The notes: a model not told the origin generated them from the letters alone. DNA of 64,000 nt from Bradyrhizobium sp. U87765 SZCCT0048 (GCF_018131225.1 NZ_JAFCMM010000001.1:2418001-2482000), one strand, 5' to 3'; counted from the first letter of the stretch, positions 1-9,450 are shown. Numbers and translations are program-made.

Positions 1-127
1 ACGAGGCCCCTGCTCCCGATCGGGGCCGCGCCGCGCGGGCGCGGCTTGCCGGGAAACATGTTCGCTACGGACGGACGGCGGATCGCACCGTGCGCCGATC
101 CGTCGATGTCAGATTGGTGGTGACCGA

Positions 128-1081
128 GTGCTGGCCTATATCGCCCGACGCATCGTCTATGTGATCCCGATCGTCATCAGCGTCGCGCTGGTCTGCTTCC
201 TGCTGGTTCACCTCGCGCCCGGCGATCCACTGGTCGCCGTACTGCCGGCGGACGCCTCCCAGGAACTGGCAGCGCAGCTGCGCGCGGCCTATGGCTTCGA
301 CCGGCCGCTGCCGGTGCAGTTCGGGCTGTGGATCTGGAAGGCACTGCACGGCGACCTCGGCACCTCGATCGCCACCGGACGGCCGGTGCTCGGCGAGGTC
401 ACCCGCGCGGTCGGCAACACCGTGATGCTGGCGATCGCCGCCGCGCTGATCGGCTTCGTCCTCGGCCTGACGCTCGGCCTCATCGCCGGCTACTTCCGCA
501 ACACCTGGATCGACAAGCTGGCGACGTCCGTCGCGGTCGCCGGCGTGTCGGTGCCGCACTACTGGCTCGGCATCGTGCTGGTGATCGTCTTCTCGGTCCA
601 GTTGAACTGGCTGCCCGCGGTCGGCGCGGGCCCAGGCGGCTCCGATACCTGGAGCTGGGACTGGACCCACCTGCGCTACCTCGTGCTGCCCGCCGTGACC
701 ATGGCGGCCATTCCCATGGGCATCATCACCCGCACCGTGCGCGCACTGACCGGCGATATCCTGTCACAGGATTTCGTCGAGGCGCTGCGCGCCAAGGGCC
801 TGCGCGAGACGGCTGTGTTCCGCCATGTGCTGCGCAATGCCGCACCCACCGCGATGGCGGTGATGGGCCTGCAGCTCGGCTACATGCTCGGCGGCTCGAT
901 CCTGATCGAAACGGTATTCTCCTGGCCCGGCACGGGACTTTTGCTGAACTCCGCGATCTTCCAGCGTGACCTGCCGCTGCTGCAGGGGACGATCCTGGTG
1001 CTGGCGCTGTTCTTCGTCTTCCTCAACCTGCTGGTCGACGTGGCGCAAGCCCTGATCGATCCACGTATCAGCCGCCGCTGA
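128..1081 (+). CDS. ABC transporter permease, DppB/OppB family
   Basis: Inner-membrane permease of a peptide/opine/nickel-type ABC importer, 317 residues, the usual length for DppB. The N-terminus (MLAYIARRIV) leads into a first membrane helix, and the periplasmic loop carries the family LAPGDP motif near residue 30. The EAA coupling loop is seen as DFVEALRAKGLRE near residue 217. The start is GTG with only a weak upstream purine run. It opens a same-strand operon with a DppC-like permease 8 bp downstream and two ATPases further on. The solute-binding protein is not in the window and may lie to the left. The substrate cannot be read from the permease; the enclosed amidase suggests an amide or peptide. 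Confidence 0.93.
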   Translation: MLAYIARRIVYVIPIVISVALVCFLLVHLAPGDPLVAVLPADASQELAAQLRAAYGFDRPLPVQFGLWIWKALHGDLGTSIATGRPVLGEVTRAVGNTVMLAIAAALIGFVLGLTLGLIAGYFRNTWIDKLATSVAVAGVSVPHYWLGIVLVIVFSVQLNWLPAVGAGPGGSDTWSWDWTHLRYLVLPAVTMAAIPMGIITRTVRALTGDILSQDFVEALRAKGLRETAVFRHVLRNAAPTAMAVMGLQLGYMLGGSILIETVFSWPGTGLLLNSAIFQRDLPLLQGTILVLALFFVFLNLLVDVAQALIDPRISRR

Positions 1082-1089
1082 GGCCCATC

Positions 1090-1977
1090 ATGACCAGCCT
1101 CAGCGATACCGCCACGCAAGTCGTCCCGAGCAGGGCGCCGACCGGCTACTGGTCGACCGTCGGCCGCCGGCTGCGGCGCGATCCACTCAGCATGATCTGC
1201 CTCGCCATCCTGCTGGCGATCGTGCTGTCGGCGGTGTTCGCGCCATGGCTCGGTCTCGCCGATCCCTACCAGGGCTCGATGATCCGGCGGTTGCGGCCGA
1301 TCGGCACGCCGCACTATCCGCTCGGCACCGACGAACTGGGACGCGACATGCTGGCGCGCCTGATCTATGGCGGCCGCCTGTCGCTGCTGATCGGCATCCT
1401 GCCCGTCGGGCTCGCCTTCATCGCCGGAACCGCCCTCGGACTGATCGCCGGCTATGCCGGCGGCCGCGTCAACACGATGATCATGCGCACGGTCGACGTG
1501 TTCTACGCGTTCCCATCCGTGCTGCTGGCGATCGCGATCTCCGGCGCGCTGGGCGCGGGCATCGTCAACTCCATCGTGTCGCTGACCATCATCTTCATTC
1601 CGCAGATCACCCGCGTCGCCGAGAGCGTCACCACCGGCGTGCGCAACCTCGACTTCGTCGACGCCGCGCGTGCCTCGGGCGCCGGACCGCTGACCATCAT
1701 GCGCGTGCACATGCTCGGCAACGTGCTCGGCCCGATCTTCGTGTACGCCACCGGCCTGATCTCGGTGTCGATGATCCTCGCCTCCGGCCTGTCGTTCCTC
1801 GGCCTCGGCACGCGGCCGCCGGAACCCGAATGGGGCTTGATGCTCAATACCCTGCGCACCGCGATCTACGCCAACCCGATGGTCGCGGCGCTGCCCGGCG
1901 CCATGATCTTCGCGGTGTCGATCTGCTTCAACATGCTGAGCGACGGCCTGCGCGCCGCCATGGACATCCGGAGCTGA
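1090..1977 (+). CDS. ABC transporter permease, DppC/OppC family
   Basis: Second permease of the same importer, 295 residues. It has the DppC-type N-terminus (a cytoplasmic tail, then one helix and a large periplasmic loop) and the family motif HPLGTDELGRD-like as YPLGTDELGRDMLARLIYG near residue 77. The EAA loop is LDFVDAARASGAG near residue 190. It pairs with the upstream DppB-like subunit to form the membrane channel. The 8-bp gap before it and 3-bp gap after it indicate a single transcript. Confidence 0.93.
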   Translation: MTSLSDTATQVVPSRAPTGYWSTVGRRLRRDPLSMICLAILLAIVLSAVFAPWLGLADPYQGSMIRRLRPIGTPHYPLGTDELGRDMLARLIYGGRLSLLIGILPVGLAFIAGTALGLIAGYAGGRVNTMIMRTVDVFYAFPSVLLAIAISGALGAGIVNSIVSLTIIFIPQITRVAESVTTGVRNLDFVDAARASGAGPLTIMRVHMLGNVLGPIFVYATGLISVSMILASGLSFLGLGTRPPEPEWGLMLNTLRTAIYANPMVAALPGAMIFAVSICFNMLSDGLRAAMDIRS

Positions 1978-1980
1978 CGT

Positions 1981-3051
1981 ATGTCACGTGCGAGCGTCGA
2001 GACCTCTCCCTTCGCGCCAATCGAGGACCGCGGCGGCGCCGCGCAGCCGCTGCTGACGGTGCAGGGCCTGACCAAGCACTTTCCGGTGCGCGGCGGGCTG
2101 TTCAGCCAACAGCGCACCGTACGCGCCGTCGACGACGTGTCGTTCACCGTCGGTAAGGGTGAGACGGTCGGCATTGTCGGCGAGTCCGGCTGCGGCAAGT
2201 CGACCACCGCGCGCCTGCTGATGCATCTGATGCCGCGCGACCGCGGCGACATCCTCTACGATGGCCGCACCATCGGTCGCGACCTGCCGCTGGCCGACCT
2301 CAGGCGCGGCATGCAGATGGTGTTCCAGGACAGCTACGCCTCCCTCAATCCACGCCTCACCCTGACGGACTCGATCGCCTTCGGCCCGCGCGTTCATGGC
2401 ATGGGCTCGGGCAAGGCACGGGCCCTCGCGCACGACCTGCTCGATAAGGTCGGCCTGCAGCCGGACACCTTCGCCGGACGTTACCCCCACGAGATCTCGG
2501 GCGGCCAACGGCAGCGCGTCAACATCGCGCGCGCGCTCGCCCTGTCGCCGCGCCTCGTCATTCTCGACGAGGCGGTGTCGGCGCTCGACAAGTCGGTAGA
2601 GGCGCAGGTGCTCAACCTGCTCACCGACCTCAAGCGCGAATTCGGACTGACCTATATCTTCATCAGCCACGACCTCAACGTCGTACGCTACATCTCCGAC
2701 CGCGTGCTGGTGATGTATCTCGGCGAGGTCGTCGAGATCGGCCCCGTCGACAGCCTGTGGCAGGCGCCCGCGCATCCCTATACCCGCGCCCTTCTGGCCG
2801 CGATGCCGAGCACCGATCCGGACCGGCGCACCATGACGCCGCCGATCACCGGCGACCCGCCGAACCCGATCGATCCACCGCAGGCGTGCCGCTTCCACCC
2901 GCGCTGTCCGTTCGCCGAGACTGTGTGCGGCACGATCACGCCGCGCCTCGCGCCAGTCGATGGTGAGGGCCATGAGGTGGCGTGCCACATGGCCGTGCCA
3001 GGCTCTGGCCACAGCCGCGCCGCGGAGGGCAGCCAGGCAGCGGCCCCATAA
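1981..3051 (+). CDS. ABC transporter ATP-binding protein, DppF/OppF family
   Basis: Cytoplasmic ATPase that energises the upstream permeases, 356 residues. Visible motifs are Walker A GESGCGKST (about residue 66), the Q-loop FQDSYASLNPR, the ABC signature ISGGQRQRVNIARAL, Walker B LVILDEAVSALD and the switch histidine in FISHDLNVV. The C-terminal oligopeptide/dipeptide extension includes the Cys-containing CRFHPRCPFAETVC segment typical of OppF-type subunits. The Walker B glutamate is followed by AVSALDKS, where many homologues have PVSALDVS or PTSALD; this should be functional. The partner OppD-type ATPase is displaced downstream of the amidase. Confidence 0.93.
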   Translation: MSRASVETSPFAPIEDRGGAAQPLLTVQGLTKHFPVRGGLFSQQRTVRAVDDVSFTVGKGETVGIVGESGCGKSTTARLLMHLMPRDRGDILYDGRTIGRDLPLADLRRGMQMVFQDSYASLNPRLTLTDSIAFGPRVHGMGSGKARALAHDLLDKVGLQPDTFAGRYPHEISGGQRQRVNIARALALSPRLVILDEAVSALDKSVEAQVLNLLTDLKREFGLTYIFISHDLNVVRYISDRVLVMYLGEVVEIGPVDSLWQAPAHPYTRALLAAMPSTDPDRRTMTPPITGDPPNPIDPPQACRFHPRCPFAETVCGTITPRLAPVDGEGHEVACHMAVPGSGHSRAAEGSQAAAP

Positions 3052-3073
3052 CCACAAGAACAAGGAGATTGCC

Positions 3074-3283
3074 ATGTCTGCGCCCGATCAAGCTGCTCCG
3101 TCCCCGGAGGATATCGCCGTGATGGCGGAGGTTGCCGGCCTTCCGGTCGCGCCCGAGGTCGCCGCCCGCATCGCCGCCTCGATCGGGCCCGCGTTCAACG
3201 GCTTTGCCGCCATCGCCGGCACGCTGCCGCTCGACCTCGAGCCCGCGTCCTTCACCGCAGTACAGACCGCCGCTGCCCGATGA
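3074..3283 (+). CDS. AtzG-like small protein (DUF4089 type), amidase partner
   Basis: A 69-residue protein starting MSAPDQAAP, with a good AAGGAG site 7 bp before its ATG. It overlaps the next amidase by ATGA, so the two are probably translationally coupled. Its helical pattern (AGLPVAPEVAARIAASIG, then PLDLEPASF) resembles the DUF4089/AtzG family. Those are GatC-like small subunits known from the cyanuric acid pathway to bind and stabilise the amidase AtzE. Size, position directly before an amidase-signature enzyme and the conserved-looking ending LPLDLEP support the call. By inference it is a structural partner of the downstream amidase, not an enzyme itself. The assignment rests on recalled family features. 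Confidence 0.75.
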   Translation: MSAPDQAAPSPEDIAVMAEVAGLPVAPEVAARIAASIGPAFNGFAAIAGTLPLDLEPASFTAVQTAAAR

Positions 3284-4692
3284 GCAACGATCCCGCCCTG
3301 CTGTCGCTGACGGAGATCGCCGGCGCGATCGCCGCCAGGACCCTCTCATCGCGTGAAGCGACGCAGGCATGCCTGACACGCATCGCCCGGCTGCAACCGA
3401 CACTCAACGCCTTCATGGCGACCGAGCCGGAGGGCGCGCTGGCTGCCGCCGACGCTGCCGACGCCGAGCTCGCGGCGGGGCGTTCGCGCGGTGCCCTGCA
3501 TGGCGTGCCGCTCGCCCACAAGGACATGTACTATGAGGCCGGCAAGGTCTCGACCTGCGGCTCGGCGATTCGCCGTGACTGGGTGGCGACCACGACCTCG
3601 ACCGCACTGCAGCGCCTCAAGGACGCAGGCTCCATCCGGCTCGGCACGCTGCAGATGTCGGAGTTCGCCTATGGTCCGACCGGTCACAACGCGCACTACG
3701 GACCGGCCCGCAACCCGTGGAATCCGGCGCATGTCACCGGGGGGTCATCATCCGGCTCCGGCGCCGCTGTCGCCGCACGGCTGACCTTCGCGGCTCTGGG
3801 CTCCGACACCGGCGGCTCGATCCGCCTGCCGGCGCATTACTGCGGCGTCACCGGTCTCAAGACCACCGTCGGCCTCATCAGCCGCGCGGGCGCGATGCCG
3901 CTGTCGCAGTCGCTCGACACCGTCGGTCCGCTGGCACGCACCGCCGAGGACTGCGCGCTGCTCACCGGCCTGATGGCCGGCGCCGACCCCGCCGACCCGA
4001 CGTTGCGCAATGCGCCGGTGCCCGACTATCTCGCCGCAACGCGTCAACCCATGGCGGGCCTGACCATCGGCGTGCCGGCCGCGTTCTATGTCGACGACCT
4101 CGATGCCGACGTCGGCCGCGTGCTGGAGGAGACCCTCGCGACGCTGCGCCGCGAGGGCGCAACCATTGTCCAGGTGTCGCTGCCCTCGCAACCCCAACTG
4201 ACCGCGGCGTGCCAGCTTGTCCTCGCGGTCGAGGCCGCCGCCTTCCACAAGGCGTGGATGATCGAACGGCCACAGGACTATGGCCCACAGGTGCTGATGC
4301 GGCTGCAGAACGCCCTTGCCGTTCCAGCCTTGAGCTATCTCGAGGCGCTGCGCTGGCGTGGCCCCGCGCTCGCCGCACATCTTGCGGCCATCGCCGGCAC
4401 CGACGCGCTGCTGGTGCCGGTGTCGCCGATCCCCGCCCCGACCATTGCCGAGAGCGATGTCGGCAACCAGCACGGCGCCGAGGCGGTGATCCAGAACCTG
4501 ACCCGCTTCACGCGGCCGATCAATTATCTTGGCCTGCCGTCGCTGGCGATCCCCGCAGGATTCAGCGCCGCCGGACTGCCGATCGGCCTGCAGGTGATCG
4601 GACGGCCGTTCGACGAGGCGACGATCCTGCGCATCGGCGCCGCGTTCCAGCGCGCGACCGACTTTCATGCCCGGAGGCCTGCGCTCCCATGA
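3280..4692 (+). CDS. Amidase, amidase-signature family (AtzE/GatA-like)
   Basis: A 470-residue hydrolase of the amidase-signature family. The Ser-cisSer-Lys triad is intact: Lys81 in LAHKDMYY, cis-Ser156 in the GGSSSGSGAAVAA loop and nucleophile Ser180 in SDTGGSIRLP. It overlaps the AtzG-like gene by ATGA and the following ATPase gene by ATGA, so it sits inside the ABC transporter operon. The pair with a DUF4089 protein matches AtzE/AtzG, where AtzE hydrolyses 1-carboxybiuret. The real substrate here is unknown and could be any amide imported by the transporter. GatA of the glutamyl-tRNA amidotransferase is a relative but is less likely, because no gatB lies nearby. Confidence 0.9.
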   Translation: MSNDPALLSLTEIAGAIAARTLSSREATQACLTRIARLQPTLNAFMATEPEGALAAADAADAELAAGRSRGALHGVPLAHKDMYYEAGKVSTCGSAIRRDWVATTTSTALQRLKDAGSIRLGTLQMSEFAYGPTGHNAHYGPARNPWNPAHVTGGSSSGSGAAVAARLTFAALGSDTGGSIRLPAHYCGVTGLKTTVGLISRAGAMPLSQSLDTVGPLARTAEDCALLTGLMAGADPADPTLRNAPVPDYLAATRQPMAGLTIGVPAAFYVDDLDADVGRVLEETLATLRREGATIVQVSLPSQPQLTAACQLVLAVEAAAFHKAWMIERPQDYGPQVLMRLQNALAVPALSYLEALRWRGPALAAHLAAIAGTDALLVPVSPIPAPTIAESDVGNQHGAEAVIQNLTRFTRPINYLGLPSLAIPAGFSAAGLPIGLQVIGRPFDEATILRIGAAFQRATDFHARRPALP

Positions 4693-5669
4693 CCAGCCTT
4701 GTCGAAGTCGACAATCTCACCGTGCGCTTTTCCGGCGCGCGCACGGTGCACGCGGTCAACGGCGTCAGCCTGTCACTAGCCGAAGGCGAGGTGCTCGGCC
4801 TGCTCGGAGAATCCGGTTCGGGCAAGAGCGTGACCTTGCGCGCACTGATGCGGTTGCTGCCAGAGCGGCGCACGGCGATCGGTGGCCGCATCCGCATCTC
4901 CGGACAGGACGTACTCGCCCTCGACGACGAGGCGCTATCGGCTTTCCGCGGCCGAACCGTGTCGATGATCTTCCAGGAGCCCGGGCTTGCCCTCGATCCG
5001 GTCTACACCATCGGCGACCAGATCGCCGAGACCGTCATGCGCCATGAAGGCGCGAGCCGCGCCGACGCCATGGCCCGCGCATTGCAGATGCTCGACGTCG
5101 TGCGCATTCCCTCGGCCCAGCGGCGGCTGAAGTCCTATCCTCACGAAATGTCCGGCGGCATGCGCCAGCGCGCGATGATCGCGCTCGCCCTCGCCTGCAA
5201 ACCGAAGGTGCTGCTCGCCGACGAGCCGACCACCGCTCTCGACGCCACGGTCCAGATCCAGATCCTGCTGCTGCTGCGCGAGTTGCAACGCGAGTTCGGA
5301 ATGTCTGTGATCTTCGTCACCCACGACATCGGGGTCGCGACCGAGATTTCCGATCGCATCGCCGTGATGTATGCCGGCCAGATCGTCGAGACGGCGCCAC
5401 TCGCCGGGATCGTCCGGACACCCGTCCATCCCTACCCGCGCGGGCTGCTGACTGCGACCGTGCACGGCGCGGTTCGTGGCGCACGGCTCGAGACCATTCC
5501 GGGCACGCCGCCATCGCTCGATCAGGCGCCGGTCAATTGCGCATTCGCGCCGCGCTGCCGTCAGGCCCAGCCGCGCTGCCTCGACGCACTGCCGCCCGCG
5601 ATCGAGGTGGCGCCCGGCCATCTTGCCCGCTGCGTGCTCGCCGAAGCTGCGGTAACGCCCGCGGTCTAG
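4689..5669 (+). CDS. ABC transporter ATP-binding protein, DppD/OppD family
   Basis: Second ATPase of the importer, 326 residues from an ATG that overlaps the amidase stop codon (ATGA). It has Walker [21 protein letters not shown]-loop [12 protein letters not shown], signature [17 protein letters not shown], Walker [13 protein letters not shown], and H-loop FVTHDIGVA. The C-terminal peptide-transporter extension has the Cys motif [14 protein letters not shown]. It completes an OppBC(F)-amidase-OppD operon. The reading frame stays open far upstream through the amidase gene, but that extension is a GC-rich shadow. Confidence 0.93.
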   Translation: MTSLVEVDNLTVRFSGARTVHAVNGVSLSLAEGEVLGLLGESGSGKSVTLRALMRLLPERRTAIGGRIRISGQDVLALDDEALSAFRGRTVSMIFQEPGLALDPVYTIGDQIAETVMRHEGASRADAMARALQMLDVVRIPSAQRRLKSYPHEMSGGMRQRAMIALALACKPKVLLADEPTTALDATVQIQILLLLRELQREFGMSVIFVTHDIGVATEISDRIAVMYAGQIVETAPLAGIVRTPVHPYPRGLLTATVHGAVRGARLETIPGTPPSLDQAPVNCAFAPRCRQAQPRCLDALPPAIEVAPGHLARCVLAEAAVTPAV

Positions 5670-5731
5670 AAACAACGCGAGCCGCAATGGGCCACCTGCC
5701 ACGCGGTCACGAAAATGTCAGTTGCGTGCGT

Positions 5732-5744
5732 TGCACAGAGTGCA
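5732..5744. promoter_or_regulatory. Short inverted repeat upstream of the aldehyde dehydrogenase gene
   Basis: TGCAC-AGA-GTGCA, two perfect 5-bp arms, lies about 130 bp before the aldehyde dehydrogenase start in a 201-bp gap. It could be an operator half-site pair or a coincidence. No regulator gene is adjacent. Confidence 0.25.
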
Positions 5745-5870
5745 CTCGACATTGCCTCCCAGCGCCATCCGCCGAATGGCTGACTTCGCGACCTTGACAG
5801 CCCCTCCCGCATTGCGGCGAATGAGCGACCGACGTCCCTCATTCCCAAGAGATTTCCCAGGAGGAAACCG

Positions 5871-7277
5871 ATGGAGCGTTACGCTCTCGTCATCGACGGC
5901 AAAACCGTTCAGGCCGCGGATCATTTCGAGGTGCTGAACCCCTCCACCGGCGCGGTCGCCGGCCTTGCGCCCAAGGCGTCGCGCGAGCAGCTCGACGATG
6001 CGATCGAAGCCGCCGCGAAGGCACAGAAGGCCTGGGCGAAGCGCCCGGACGCCGAGCGCAAGCAGCTCTGTCACGCCGTCGCCGACAAGATCAAGGACAA
6101 TGCCGAGGAGCTCGCGCGGCTCCTGACCATCGAGCAGGGCAAGCCGCTGAACGGCCTCGGCTCACGCTTCGAACTCGGTGGCGCACAAGCCTGGGCGCAC
6201 TACACCGCTGACCTCGACATTCCGGTGAAGGTGCTGCAGGACAACAACGAGGGGCGCATCGAGCTGCACCGCAAGCCGGTCGGTGTGGTCGGCTCGATCA
6301 CGCCGTGGAACTGGCCGCTGATGATCGCGATCTGGCACATCATCCCCGCGATCCGTGCCGGCAATACCGTCGTCAACAAGCCGTCGCCGTTCACGCCGCT
6401 GTCGACGCTGCGCATGATCGAGCTGATGCAGGAGGTGCTGCCGCCGGGTGTCGTCAGCTGCGTCGCCGGCGAGGACTTCCTCGGCGCCCACATGTCCGGC
6501 CACCAAGGCATCGGCAAGATCACCTTCACCGGCTCGTCCGCGACCGGCCAGAAGGTGATGTCGTCGGCGTCCAATACCCTCAAGCGCCTCACCCTCGAGC
6601 TCGGCGGCAACGACGCCGGCATCGTGCTGCCCGATGTCGATCCGCAGCAGATCGCCGAGGGGCTGTTCTGGGGCGCTTTCATCAACAACGGCCAGACCTG
6701 CGCCGCGCTCAAGCGGCTCTATGTCCACGACAATGTCTATGACGAAATCTGCAACAGCCTTGCGACCTATGCGAAGAACATTCCCGTGGGCGATGGCCTC
6801 GACGAGAAGAGCGTGCTCGGCCCGATCCAGAACCGTATGCAGCGCGACAAGGTCGCTCGCCTCGTCGAGGCGGCAAAGACGGCCGGCGGCCGTGTGCTGC
6901 TGGGCGGCACCGCGGACAAGGACGACAGCCTGTTCTTCCCGCTGACGCTGATCTCCGACCTCGACAATGGCAACCCGCTGGTCGACGAGGAGCAGTTCGG
7001 CCCGGCGCTGCCGATCATCCGCTACAGCGATATCGACGACGTGATCGCCCGCGCCAATGACAATCCGAACGGCCTCGGCGGTTCGGTATGGTCGAAAGAC
7101 ACCGCCAGGGCCAAGGAGATCGCGCTGCAGCTCGAATGCGGCTCGGCGTGGATCAACAAGCATGGCGCGATCCAGCCCAACGCCCCGTTCGGTGGCGTCA
7201 AGGGCTCGGGCGTCGGCGTCGAGTTCGGCGAAGAGGGCCTGTTCGAAAACACCGACATCCAGGTGATCCACTCTTAA
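5871..7277 (+). CDS. Aldehyde dehydrogenase family protein (NAD(P)-dependent)
   Basis: A 468-residue cytoplasmic enzyme oxidising an aldehyde to the acid. The catalytic residues are visible: Cys277 in NNGQTCAALKR, Glu243 in LTLELGGNDAG, and the oxyanion Asn147 in TPWNWPL. The nucleotide-binding turn FTGSSATGQKV lies near residue 219. The ATG is preceded by an ideal AGGAGG at 5859-5864. It stands 201 bp after the ABC operon and is closed by a strong terminator, so it is probably its own transcript. The LELGGNDAG and NNGQTCAALKRLYV motifs recall the AldA-like branch of broad-range dehydrogenases. The substrate is not determinable. One possibility is an aldehyde released from amide or amine breakdown by the flanking genes. 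Confidence 0.92.
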   Translation: MERYALVIDGKTVQAADHFEVLNPSTGAVAGLAPKASREQLDDAIEAAAKAQKAWAKRPDAERKQLCHAVADKIKDNAEELARLLTIEQGKPLNGLGSRFELGGAQAWAHYTADLDIPVKVLQDNNEGRIELHRKPVGVVGSITPWNWPLMIAIWHIIPAIRAGNTVVNKPSPFTPLSTLRMIELMQEVLPPGVVSCVAGEDFLGAHMSGHQGIGKITFTGSSATGQKVMSSASNTLKRLTLELGGNDAGIVLPDVDPQQIAEGLFWGAFINNGQTCAALKRLYVHDNVYDEICNSLATYAKNIPVGDGLDEKSVLGPIQNRMQRDKVARLVEAAKTAGGRVLLGGTADKDDSLFFPLTLISDLDNGNPLVDEEQFGPALPIIRYSDIDDVIARANDNPNGLGGSVWSKDTARAKEIALQLECGSAWINKHGAIQPNAPFGGVKGSGVGVEFGEEGLFENTDIQVIHS

Positions 7278-7299
7278 GCCGCACTCCGACCACGCAAAA

Positions 7300-7337
7300 A
7301 GCCCGGGACCGCATCGCGATCCCGGGCTCTTTTTTTG
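7300..7337. terminator. Rho-independent terminator after the aldehyde dehydrogenase gene
   Basis: The stem GCCCGGGA (7301-7308) pairs with TCCCGGGC (7320-7327) around an 11-nt loop, followed on the plus strand by CT and a run of Ts to 7337. A run of five As (7296-7300) precedes the stem, so it could also stop minus-strand transcription from the convergent amidase gene that ends at 7382. Confidence 0.9.
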
Positions 7338-7381
7338 ATCACCGACCCTTCATCGAGCAGCCGCAACGGCCGGCACTGGCG

Positions 7382-8677
7382 TCAGTGCAGTTCCAGCTGA
7401 TCCTGGACGCCCTTGGCAACCGACAGCAGACGCGCATCAGTCATGCGGCGGCCGATCAGCATCAGGCCGACCGGCAGGCTCGACGTCTTCACCGGCAGCG
7501 ACGTACCGGTCAGCTCGAACAGATTGCCGAGCATCGGATTGCGCAGGGTCTGCAGGTTGATGCGGCCGAACAGGTCATCATCGGCTTCGAGCGCTGCGAT
7601 CTCCGGCGCCACGGTCGGCACCGTCGGCAGCAGCAGCACGTCGAGCGGGGTCAGCCGCGCGTCCATGGCCGCGATCAGCTCGCTGCGGCGGCGCATGGTG
7701 TTGATGAACGTCGCCGCTGGCACTGCACGGCCACCGAGAATGCGGCTGAGCACGCGCCGGTCGTATTCGGCTCCGCGGGTATCGAGCCACGGCGCATGGA
7801 CCGCGGCGGCCTCCACCGCGGCGATCGCCGCCGGCGCGGTCGCCTGGCGCATGGCCAGGATCAGATCGTCGACCTGCCAATCGACCACCTTGGCGCCGAG
7901 CTGCGACAGCCGCGTCAGTTGCGCCTCGAACGCCGCACCAACCACCGAATCGACATTCTCGAACATCAGCCCGCGCGGCACGCCGACCCGCAGGCCCGCC
8001 AGCGGAAACGCGGTGACGGGCTGTGGCGCGTATCCTGCCATGATGGCGTCGGTGTCGGCGCACTGCTGCACCGTCTTTGCCAGCGGCCCGATCGTGTCGA
8101 GCGTATAGGACAGCGGGAATGCCCCCTCCGTCGAGACCCGGCCCGCAGTCGGCTTGAAGCCGGTGACGCCATTGAACGCCGCCGGAATGCGCACCGAACC
8201 GCCGGTGTCGGAGCCGATCGAGATCTCGCTGGTGCCTTCCGACACCGAGACGCCCGCGCCGGACGACGAACCGCCGGGCACGCGCGTCGGGTCGACCGCA
8301 TTGCCCGGCGTGCCGTAGTGCGGATTGAGGCCGAGGCCTGAGAACGCGAACTCCGACATATTGGTCTTGCCGATGATCAGCGCACCGGCACGGCGCAGCC
8401 GGGCGATGACTGGCGCGTCCGTGGCGGCCGGCTCGGCCGTCCGCAGCAGAGCGGAGCCCGCCGTGGTGGGCTCGCCGGCAACGTCGAACAGATCCTTGAT
8501 CGAGACGATGGCGCCATCGAGCGGCCCCAGCGAGGAGCCGGTCCGACGGCGCGCATCGGCCGCATCAGCCTCGGCGCGAACGCGCTCGTGATACACCACC
8601 GTGAAGACGTGCGAGGTCTTCGCGGTGGCGTCGATCTGCGCCAGCGCCTTCTCAACCTTGTCGCGAATGGCGGACAT
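7382..8677 (-). CDS. Amidase, amidase-signature family
   Basis: A 431-residue amidase unrelated in operon to the first one. The triad is intact: Lys61 in VSIKDLFDVAG, cis-Ser137 in PGGSSSGAGVSV, and Ser161 in GSDTGGSVRIP. It is encoded 14 bp after the DUF2848 gene on the minus strand, which follows an MFS permease gene. The probable order of transcription is MFS, DUF2848, amidase. The neighbours suggest hydrolysis of an imported amide or carbamoyl compound. The substrate cannot be told from the sequence. Confidence 0.9.
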   Translation of the reverse strand: MSAIRDKVEKALAQIDATAKTSHVFTVVYHERVRAEADAADARRRTGSSLGPLDGAIVSIKDLFDVAGEPTTAGSALLRTAEPAATDAPVIARLRRAGALIIGKTNMSEFAFSGLGLNPHYGTPGNAVDPTRVPGGSSSGAGVSVSEGTSEISIGSDTGGSVRIPAAFNGVTGFKPTAGRVSTEGAFPLSYTLDTIGPLAKTVQQCADTDAIMAGYAPQPVTAFPLAGLRVGVPRGLMFENVDSVVGAAFEAQLTRLSQLGAKVVDWQVDDLILAMRQATAPAAIAAVEAAAVHAPWLDTRGAEYDRRVLSRILGGRAVPAATFINTMRRRSELIAAMDARLTPLDVLLLPTVPTVAPEIAALEADDDLFGRINLQTLRNPMLGNLFELTGTSLPVKTSSLPVGLMLIGRRMTDARLLSVAKGVQDQLELH

Positions 8678-8691
8678 TCCAGTTCTCCAGT

Positions 8692-9372
8692 TTACGAAAC
8701 GACGGGAAGCTCGACGATGTCATAGGCATGGCGGATCGAGCGGCCCAGCACCGGGTCGGTCAATTCCATCTCGAACCGGCTCGACGGCCGCACGCCGCCG
8801 ATAGCACCGAGGGTGCCGCCGAACATCACCGTGCCGACGGCAAGCTGACCGCCCTGGGCATAGCGCGGCATCAGGTCGGACGGCGGCCGCAGCGTGGCCA
8901 GCTTGCCATCCTGGTAGAGCACGCGCTGGCCATCGATGGTCGCATAGGCACGCAGCTGCAGCTCGTCCCAATGGCCGACGACCTCGTCGAGACGCCACAG
9001 GTCCTTGCCGACCGGCTTGGCGCACAGCTGCTTGGACAGCGCGACGCCCTGCGCTTCCGCCTTGCGGTCGGTGTGGTCGGAGCCGATGGTCAGCCACAGG
9101 CCATCGGTCATGGCGACAATGACCGGCTCGATCTCGCCGCTGCTGTCGGGGCCGAGAAACTCGACACGCTCGCTTTGGGTCAGCAGGCTGGCGCCGCCAC
9201 GATAGAACAGCGGCACGCTCGACGGCGGCGGCACGCCGATCGCGGCGAGCTCGTCGATGTGATGCCGCACCGCCGCCTCGTCGCGCGCGGCCCAGCCGGC
9301 GATCACGAGGTGGTCGGGCGCGAAGGCCGTCGTTTGCGATCCGGACCGGGTGTGGCGGTTGAATTCAAGCAT
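8692..9372 (-). CDS. DUF2848 family protein
   Basis: A 226-residue cytoplasmic protein. The pattern VAGWAARDEAAVRHHIDEL, then GVPPPSSVPLFYRG and GSDHTDRKAE, matches what I recall of the DUF2848 family. That family is often found beside amidases or fumarylacetoacetase-like enzymes and was suggested to be FAH-like. It has no signal peptide or membrane segment. It lies between the MFS permease and amidase genes on the same strand with a 14-bp gap to the amidase. By inference it handles an intermediate of the same amide or acid pathway. No catalytic assignment can be made. Confidence 0.8.
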   Translation of the reverse strand: MLEFNRHTRSGSQTTAFAPDHLVIAGWAARDEAAVRHHIDELAAIGVPPPSSVPLFYRGGASLLTQSERVEFLGPDSSGEIEPVIVAMTDGLWLTIGSDHTDRKAEAQGVALSKQLCAKPVGKDLWRLDEVVGHWDELQLRAYATIDGQRVLYQDGKLATLRPPSDLMPRYAQGGQLAVGTVMFGGTLGAIGGVRPSSRFEMELTDPVLGRSIRHAYDIVELPVVS

Positions 9373-9450
9373 GGTGTCCTCTGCAGTCGATCATGGAGGG
9401 GGTGGAGTCAAGGCGGGCGGAACGCAGGACTGCGTCCCGTCCGGACGTGA

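Noticed and set aside
3717..4688. Upstream extension of the OppD-like ATPase frame
   Set aside because: It overlaps the complete amidase gene, is Arg-rich and has no domain; the ATG at 4689 overlapping the amidase stop codon is the natural start.
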